Assembly (NCBI GenBank): GCA_025351065.1
Contig: JANXWQ010000140.1
Coordinates: 1-5,281, forward strand
Source: Chthoniobacter sp.
GTDB taxonomy: Bacteria > Verrucomicrobiota > Verrucomicrobiia > Chthoniobacterales > Chthoniobacteraceae
Reading direction: 5' to 3'
DNA length: 5,281 nt
In this document: in pieces, positions 1 to 5,281 of the stretch
Numbering within the stretch: the first letter of the stretch is position 1
Layout: each line of letters begins with the position of its first letter
Made by a program: the position numbers and the translations under genes
The notes under the pieces: generated by a model
The model's database searches: none
Told to the model about the DNA's origin: nothing
What the model saw: the letters and a program-made list of their open reading frames with translations, nothing else

Positions 1-886
1 GGCCGGTGATGAAAAAGCCCGACGTGGCGATGACGCCGGACACTTTCCCAAACTGCGCAAGGAGCTGCTCCTGCTGATTGATGGCGAAGTCGTCGTCCTG
101 CCCCGGCGGCACTTTGCGGATTTTGCGCAGCAGGCCGCGCAGTTCCTCACGCGCCGCAGGGACGCGCGCGGGATCGCCCACTTTCACCTGGATGGTGCAG
201 CTCGGATCCCAGCGGAAGCCGCGAAACATTTTGCCGATGGGGATGATGACCTGGTTGTCGAGGCTCATGCCGCCCATGACGCTGCCGCGCTTTTCGAGCA
301 CGCCGATGACTTCGAGCGACTCGCTTCCGGCGCGGATTTTCTGCCCGAGCGGCGGTTCGTTGAGGAAAAGTTTTTCCGCGATGTCCCAGCCGATCACGCA
401 CAGGTCGCGGTTCCCGCCGGCCTCGGCTTTGGTGAGAAAACGGCCGGCGGTGAGCGTGACGCCGCCGGTGGTGAGAAACTGCTCGTTGGTGCCGATGAGC
501 ATGACCATGCCGGAGCTGCGGTTCTTGTAGCGGACGGACTCGATGTTGTGCATCACAGTCGGCGCGACGCCCGCGGTCATGTTCATCGCCTGCTCGACGG
601 CGCGGACTTGCGGGAGGGTGATTTTACTGCGCTTGGCGACGGCGTCCCATTTCGTGTGCCCGTCGATGAACCACTCGCGCTGATCCACGTACAGGACATC
701 GGTGCCGAGGAAAGAAATGGCGTCGCGAAACGCGCCGTTGAGCGCCTCCATCGCCGTGGCCATGAGCGTGACGGTGACGATGCCGATGACGATGCCGAGC
801 GTGGTCAGCACGGAGCGCAGCAAGTTGGCGCGGATCGCCTCGGTGGAAATGCGGGTGCCTTCCGTGAGTTCGGCGAGGAGGTTCAT
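1..886 (-). CDS. MacB/FtsX-type ABC transporter permease, N-terminal part (cut by window edge)
   Basis: Reading the minus strand from the ATG at 886 gives 295 uninterrupted codons running off the window at position 1. The protein begins MNLLAELTEGTRISTEAIRA, followed by a hydrophobic helix at about residues 23-45 (LTTLGIVIGIVTVTLMATAM). A long non-membrane region follows, with FLGTDVLYVDQREW near residue 60, and hydrophobicity resumes at residues 284-295, where the second membrane helix should start. One N-terminal helix, a large extracytoplasmic core domain and then the FtsX helices is the layout of MacB-type permeases, which transmit ATPase strokes to the extracytoplasmic side for efflux or lipoprotein and peptide handling. 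Members are usually about 400 residues, so roughly a quarter is missing. No ATPase domain precedes the permease, so the nucleotide-binding subunit must be a separate protein. There is no clear Shine-Dalgarno upstream; an in-frame CTG lies five codons before the ATG. The family call is firm; the substrate is unknown. Confidence 0.88.
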   Translation of the reverse strand, partial: MNLLAELTEGTRISTEAIRANLLRSVLTTLGIVIGIVTVTLMATAMEALNGAFRDAISFLGTDVLYVDQREWFIDGHTKWDAVAKRSKITLPQVRAVEQAMNMTAGVAPTVMHNIESVRYKNRSSGMVMLIGTNEQFLTTGGVTLTAGRFLTKAEAGGNRDLCVIGWDIAEKLFLNEPPLGQKIRAGSESLEVIGVLEKRGSVMGGMSLDNQVIIPIGKMFRGFRWDPSCTIQVKVGDPARVPAAREELRGLLRKIRKVPPGQDDDFAINQQEQLLAQFGKVSGVIATSGFFITG

Positions 887-962
887 GCGTGCGGCGGACA
901 GCGTCTCGCGGGGAGGGTGGGTGGCAAGGGGGAAGTTCTGCCATTCGGTGCTGCTATTTTTT

Positions 963-1078
963 AACGCAGAGGCGCAGAGACGCAGAGGACGCAGACGGGG
1001 ACATTCGGAACAGTATTTTTGGGAAACGAATTGGTTTCGGAATCCTCTGCGCTCTCTGCGCCTCTGCGTCTCTGCGTT
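963..1078. repeat. Long imperfect inverted repeat made of CGCAGAG(A/G) units
   Basis: The left arm (963-998) and right arm (1043-1078) are reverse complements at 30 of 36 positions; the mismatches fall at left-arm positions 972, 980, 988, 989, 996 and 998. Each arm is itself a tandem array. On the left, CGCAGAG-type units start at 965, 973, 981 and 990, a spacing of 8, 8 and 9 nt. The right arm keeps the same 8-8-9 spacing on the opposite strand. The 44-nt centre contains a small perfect hairpin, GAAAC (1023-1027) and GTTTC (1034-1038) around a 6-nt loop. A transcript from either strand could fold into a long stem. The element fills much of the 276-bp gap between divergent genes (887-1162), where I see no convincing promoter. 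It carries no transposase and lacks a T run after the stem, so it resembles a dispersed REP/MITE-like intergenic element more than a classical terminator. Its function is unknown. Confidence 0.85.
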
Positions 1079-1162
1079 GAGAATAAAACTGCCGCCCCAT
1101 CGCGGGCACGGCGTTTTCTCCGCGTGACAGCGCGGCGGGGGCGTGGCAATTCTGCGGGCCTT

Positions 1163-1765
1163 ATGAAATCTCTTTTCCTCTCCCTCATCACCACTGCCGC
1201 TCTCGTCCTCGTCGCCGCGCCCGCTGCGCGCGCGGCGGATGAAAAGGCCGCGAAAGAAGCCGCGGTTTTCAAAACGTCCGCGGGTGAAATGGTCGTCGAG
1301 TTCTGGCCCGAGACCGCGCCGCTGACGGTAGCGAATTTCATCAAGCTCGCGAAAAGCGGCTTCTACGACGGCGGCGCGTTTCACCGCATCATCAAGGGCT
1401 TCATGATCCAGGGCGGCGACCCGCTTTCCAAGGACGCGAGCAAAGAAGAGCGCTGGGGCACGGGCAGCTCGCCGGACAAAGTGAAGGCGGAATTCAGCGA
1501 GCGGAAACACGACTTCGGTGTGATCTCGATGGCCCGCACGGCCGATCCCAATTCGGCGAGCTGCCAGTTCTTCATCTGCCTCGAAGGCGCGCAGGCGCTC
1601 AACGGCAAGTACACCTGCTTCGGCAAGCTCATCAAAGGCGAGGACGTGCTGAAAAAACTCGGCGACACGCCGGTCACCACCAGCGGCAGTGGCGAGCCGA
1701 GCAAGCCGAAGGAGCGCGTCGCTTTGGAGAGCGTGAAGATCGTCCCCGCCGACTCGGTGAAGTAA
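1163..1765 (+). CDS. Exported cyclophilin-type peptidyl-prolyl cis-trans isomerase
   Basis: This 200-residue protein catalyses cis-trans isomerisation of Xaa-Pro bonds and so assists protein folding. It starts with a signal peptide (MKSLFLSLITTAALVLVAAP, then AARA) with a likely cleavage after Ala24 (ARA|AD), placing the enzyme in the periplasm or outside the inner membrane. The cyclophilin domain spans about residues 33-196. It has the signature FHRIIKGFMIQGGDP at 73-87, with Arg75 matching the catalytic Arg of human cyclophilin A and Gln83 its conserved Gln, and SMARTADPNSASCQFFI at 122-138, with Phe137 in the hydrophobic pocket. At the place of the cyclosporin-contacting Trp121 of human CypA the sequence has Ala145 (ALNGKYTCFG), suggesting weak cyclosporin binding. 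I chose the ATG at 1163 because it directly begins the signal peptide. The frame stays open upstream to 1019, but that stretch translates the repeat and would bury the signal peptide under 48 residues. No strong ribosome binding site is visible. Confidence 0.93.
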   Translation: MKSLFLSLITTAALVLVAAPAARAADEKAAKEAAVFKTSAGEMVVEFWPETAPLTVANFIKLAKSGFYDGGAFHRIIKGFMIQGGDPLSKDASKEERWGTGSSPDKVKAEFSERKHDFGVISMARTADPNSASCQFFICLEGAQALNGKYTCFGKLIKGEDVLKKLGDTPVTTSGSGEPSKPKERVALESVKIVPADSVK

Positions 1766-1788
1766 GCGCGCGGTCTCCGCACGCGCGC
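1766..1788 (+). terminator. GC-only hairpin right after the isomerase stop codon; weak terminator candidate
   Basis: GCGCGCG (1766-1772) and CGCGCGC (1782-1788) can pair as a 7-bp stem around a 9-nt loop, beginning at the base after the TAA. There is no T run after it, so it is not a canonical intrinsic terminator. In such GC-rich DNA a short alternating GC stem can arise by chance. Its placement between the isomerase gene and aguB is the main argument for it. The rest of the 119-bp gap shows no recognisable promoter. Confidence 0.25.
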
Positions 1789-1884
1789 GGCGATTTCGCA
1801 GGTTGCAATCGGCAGCGCGCGCCACACACTTTTTGCCAGCCCAACGCTTCGCGGGTGCGAGGCGCGGCGCATTTCTCCACCCGC

Positions 1885-2769
1885 ATGCTGTCCCACAAAG
1901 TCACCCTCGGTCTCGTCCAGATGCGCTGCTCTGCGGAGCCGCGTGAAAACCTCGCGAAAGCGCTCGCGAAAACCGCCGAGGCCGCGGATCGCGGCGCGCA
2001 GATTGTGTGTCTGCAGGAGCTCTTCACGTCGCAGTATTTCTGCCAGGTCGAGGATCACAAATACTTCCGCCTCGCCGAGGAAATCCCCGGCCCGAGCACC
2101 GAGGCGCTGGGCGCGCTGGCCAGGGAGCGCGGCATCGTCATCATCGCCTCGCTGTTTGAAAAGCGGAGCGCGGGCCTGTACCACAACACCGCCGCGATCA
2201 TCGACGCCGACGGTGCCTACCTCGGCAAATACCGGAAGATGCACATCCCGGACGACCCGCTTTTCTACGAGAAGTTTTACTTTACCCCGGGCGACCTCGG
2301 CTTCCGCGCGTGGCAGACGCGCTACGCGAAAATCGGCGTCTGCGTGTGCTGGGACCAATGGTATCCCGAGTCCGCGCGGCTGACCGCGCTGGCGGGCGCG
2401 CAGATTCTTTTTTTCCCCACGGCCATCGGCTGGCATCCCGATGAAAAAGCACAGCACGGCGCGCGGCAGCACGATGCGTGGGAAACCATCCAGCGCTCCC
2501 ACGCCATCGCGAACGGCTGCTACGTGGCTGTGCCGAATCGCGTAGGCCACGAAGCGCCGGACGGCGGCGACGGCATCGAGTTTTGGGGGCAGAGCTTTGT
2601 CGCCGATCCCGCGGGGCAGATCGTGGCGAAGGCTTCGGCCGGCGAGGAGGAAATCCTCATCGTCGAAGCCGACCTCGACGCGCTCGATACGCAGCGCACG
2701 CACTGGCCTTTCTTCCGCGACCGCCGCATCGACGCGTATGGCGACATCCAAAAGCGGTTCATCGACTGA
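1885..2769 (+). CDS. aguB: N-carbamoylputrescine amidase (nitrilase superfamily)
   Basis: This 294-residue cytoplasmic enzyme hydrolyses N-carbamoylputrescine to putrescine, CO2 and ammonia, the last step from agmatine to putrescine. The single carbon-nitrogen hydrolase domain covers nearly the whole chain. The Glu-Lys-Cys triad is visible: Glu45 in CLQELFTSQYF, Lys118 in KYRKMHIPDD and nucleophile Cys155 in GVCVCWDQWYPE. Glu129 (FYEKFYFTPGD), the fourth conserved residue of the superfamily, is also present. IGWHPDE near 181, NRVG near 218 and FWGQSFVADP near 233 match the amidase subgroup acting on carbamoylputrescine rather than generic nitrilases, and the length is normal for AguB. The next gene encodes the enzyme for the preceding step, which fixes the role. 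I chose the ATG at 1885 since MLSHKVTLGLVQM is a normal nitrilase N-terminus; an in-frame GTG at 1855 would add ten unconserved-looking residues. Neither start has a clear Shine-Dalgarno. The stop lies 3 bp before aguA. Confidence 0.95.
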   Translation: MLSHKVTLGLVQMRCSAEPRENLAKALAKTAEAADRGAQIVCLQELFTSQYFCQVEDHKYFRLAEEIPGPSTEALGALARERGIVIIASLFEKRSAGLYHNTAAIIDADGAYLGKYRKMHIPDDPLFYEKFYFTPGDLGFRAWQTRYAKIGVCVCWDQWYPESARLTALAGAQILFFPTAIGWHPDEKAQHGARQHDAWETIQRSHAIANGCYVAVPNRVGHEAPDGGDGIEFWGQSFVADPAGQIVAKASAGEEEILIVEADLDALDTQRTHWPFFRDRRIDAYGDIQKRFID

Positions 2770-2772
2770 CCC

Positions 2773-3848
<1,076 letters not shown>

Positions 3849-3852
<4 letters not shown>

Positions 3853-5132
3853 AACTCCCCCTCTTCGTTCTCGCCGCCCTCACCGCGTCGGCTTTCGCCG
3901 CGCCGCTCGACCCCATTTTCTCCACGGAGAATCTTTGGACGATGAAGCAGATCGATTTTATGACCGCGGCCAGCCGACTCGGCTACGAGTGGACTTCCAA
4001 CGCCCGCGACTCCGCACGCGTGGCGCGCAAAGACCTCACGCTTTTCGAGCAGCCGGCGGTGGAAAGCGTCGCGCGTTTTGAGGGCGAGGCGCTCAAGACC
4101 ATCATCGTCACGCTCTACGCGCGCGGCGATGCGGGCGACATCTCGGAGGAAAAATTCGACGCCCTTGTGCGCGCCTCCGCCGACGCGATCACGAAAGTCG
4201 CCGGGGTGAAATTCACCCCGCGCGGCAAAGACCCCACCAGCGCAGTGAAAGCCGACGGCCTGCTGTGGCAGACCGACAAAGCGCGCTACCTGCTCGAGTT
4301 CAGCAAGACCAAGGAAGTGAAGTCGCGTGGCATTCCATTCCGCGCCGAGTTTGTGCGGCTGGAGTTTTCCGCGCCGGAGAAAAAAGCCGGCCTGCTCGCC
4401 AGCGCGATGGCCGGCAAGGGCGCGAAATTTTCCGGCCCCGCCCATGTGAAAAAAGACGCCGCCACCGGCGACGTGTGGATCGGCGATGTGCCGATGGTCG
4501 ATCAGGGGCAGAAAGGCTATTGCGTCGTCGCCAGCACCGAGCGCGTGATGCGCTACTACGGCGGCACTGTGGACGAAAACGAACTCGCGCAAATCGCCAA
4601 CACCTCGACCGCCGGCGGCACCAGCACCGACGCCATGCTCGAAGCCATGAAAAAACTCAGCGCCCGGCTTAAGATCCGCATCCGCGACGTGCAGAAAGGT
4701 GACACCGTCAAAGACATTCTCAAGCTCATCGCCGAATACAACCGCGCCGCGAAAAAAGCCGGCGTCCAACCGATTCCCGACCAGGGCAACTCAATCGACA
4801 TCGGCGAAGTCTATCGCTCGATGAAAGGCGACGTGCTCAAGGACGTGCGCACGAAAAACAAATCCGAACTCAGTCGCTTCCAGCGCCAGGTGCAGACCCA
4901 CATCGACGAGGGCACCCCGTTGCTCTGGACCGTCATGCTCGGCTTTTTCAAGGAACCGGGCGTCGCGCCGCAAACCTTCGGCGGCCACATGCGCCTCATC
5001 ATCGGCTACAACACCGCGAAGGAAGAAATCCTCTACTCCGACTCCTGGGGCGCGGGCAACGAACTCAAACGCATGCCCGCCGCCGACGCCTGGACCATGA
5101 CCACTGGCGCACTGACCATCGAGCCGCTGTAA
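3849..5132 (+). CDS. Secreted C39-like/papain-fold cysteine peptidase family protein with an unrecognised N-terminal region
   Basis: This 427-residue protein begins with a short signal peptide (MKLPLFVLAALTASAFA, cleavage near residues 17-18), so it should act outside the cytoplasm. Residues about 210-425 resemble the peptidase C39-like fold. VPMVDQGQKGYCVVAST (214-230) has Gln219 and Cys225 six residues apart, as papain's oxyanion-hole Gln19 and nucleophile Cys25. GGHMRLIIGYN (378-388) supplies His380, and YSDSWG (396-401) places Asp398 where papain has Asn175 before SWG. The catalytic set looks complete, so activity is plausible, though the substrate is unknown. Residues about 19-205 match no domain I recognise: a soluble alpha/beta-looking segment without membrane helices, possibly a propeptide or binding domain. 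Unlike bacteriocin-exporter C39 peptidases there is no ABC transporter attached. The ATGA overlap with aguA implies co-translation, but no metabolic link to putrescine is visible. No precise function can be assigned. Confidence 0.85.
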
Positions 5133-5186
5133 AAATCACAGTGGCGCGGAGCAGGACGCAGGCCGAATTACTTGGGGAAACTGCCT

Positions 5187-5281
5187 CTAGTTCGCGGCCA
5201 CTTTCGACAAGTGCGCGTCGAGGTACTGCGCAGCGCTGGTGGCGGCGCGGCCGAGGTCGGTGTAGCGGCCGAGTTCGTCGG
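5187..5281 (-). CDS. C-terminal end of an unidentified minus-strand gene (cut by window edge)
   Basis: From the right edge the minus strand reads 31 open codons to a TAG at 5189-5187. The visible residues include DELGRYTDLGRAATSAAQYL and end DAHLSKVAAN. Codon choice is strongly G/C at third positions like the confirmed genes, and the reading looks like an amphipathic C-terminal helix. The gene would converge on the C39-like gene with a 54-bp gap (5133-5186), in which I see no convincing terminator. With only about 31 residues I cannot name a family, and chance openness in GC-rich DNA is possible. Confidence 0.5.
   Translation of the reverse strand, partial: DELGRYTDLGRAATSAAQYLDAHLSKVAAN

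Noticed and set aside
548..964. Plus-strand frames opposite the permease
   Set aside because: They lie antisense to the MacB-type permease frame, which has a membrane helix and family motifs; the plus-strand translations show none.
963..1078. CRISPR array reading of the repeated CGCAGAG units
   Set aside because: The units are only 8 nt with no spacers between them, and the two arms are in opposite orientation; there are no cas genes nearby.
961..1344. 127-codon minus-strand frame across the repeat and the start of the isomerase gene
   Set aside because: Half of it is the translated palindrome and the other half is antisense to the signal peptide and cyclophilin domain.
1803..1831. TTGCAA as a possible -35 box ahead of aguB
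   Set aside because: No acceptable -10 hexamer lies at the right distance, and sigma-factor preferences of this organism are unknown.
5101..5147. Inverted repeat CCACTG (5101-5106) and CAGTGG (5139-5144) around the C39-like stop codon as a terminator
   Set aside because: The stem is only 6 bp with a 32-nt loop and is not followed by a T run, so it is not distinguishable from chance.

Overview
The window is a GC-rich (by eye about 60-65% G+C) piece of bacterial chromosome. It holds four complete plus-strand genes flanked by two minus-strand genes cut by the window edges. The strong G/C third-position bias, the style of the MacB-type permease and an intergenic array of CGCAGAG-type units suggest a Verrucomicrobiota-like environmental bacterium. 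That assignment is an inference from general resemblance; nothing in the window fixes the taxonomy.

Layout. Positions 1-886 (minus) encode the N-terminal 295 residues of a MacB/FtsX-type ABC transporter permease. Positions 887-1162 are a divergent intergenic gap, about half of which is a large imperfect inverted repeat (963-1078) whose arms are built from tandem 8-nt CGCAGAG(A/G) units. Positions 1163-1765 (plus) encode an exported cyclophilin-type peptidyl-prolyl isomerase. After a 119-bp gap come N-carbamoylputrescine amidase (aguB, 1885-2769), agmatine deiminase (aguA, 2773-3852) and a secreted papain-fold/C39-like cysteine peptidase candidate (3849-5132), packed with a 3-bp gap and then a 4-bp ATGA overlap. 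Past a 54-bp convergent gap, the last 95 bases carry the C-terminal end of an unidentified minus-strand gene.

How the genes work together. AguA removes the imino group of agmatine as ammonia to give N-carbamoylputrescine. AguB hydrolyses that to putrescine, CO2 and ammonia. The pair therefore supplies the arginine-decarboxylase-dependent putrescine branch (the decarboxylase is not in the window) or lets the cell use agmatine. The C39-like protein has a signal peptide and an intact Cys-His-Asp layout. Its start codon overlaps the aguA stop, so it is probably co-expressed with the pathway, although no biochemical link is obvious. The cyclophilin is probably a separate unit acting on folding outside the cytoplasm.

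The points most worth a second look are the inverted-repeat element and the linkage of the C39-like protein to aguBA. Lesser points are the spurious N-terminal extension that the repeat gives the cyclophilin frame, and the lack of a clear Shine-Dalgarno sequence at all five visible starts. I saw no CRISPR array, tRNA, rRNA or transposase gene. Nothing here clearly amounts to an undescribed multi-gene system.
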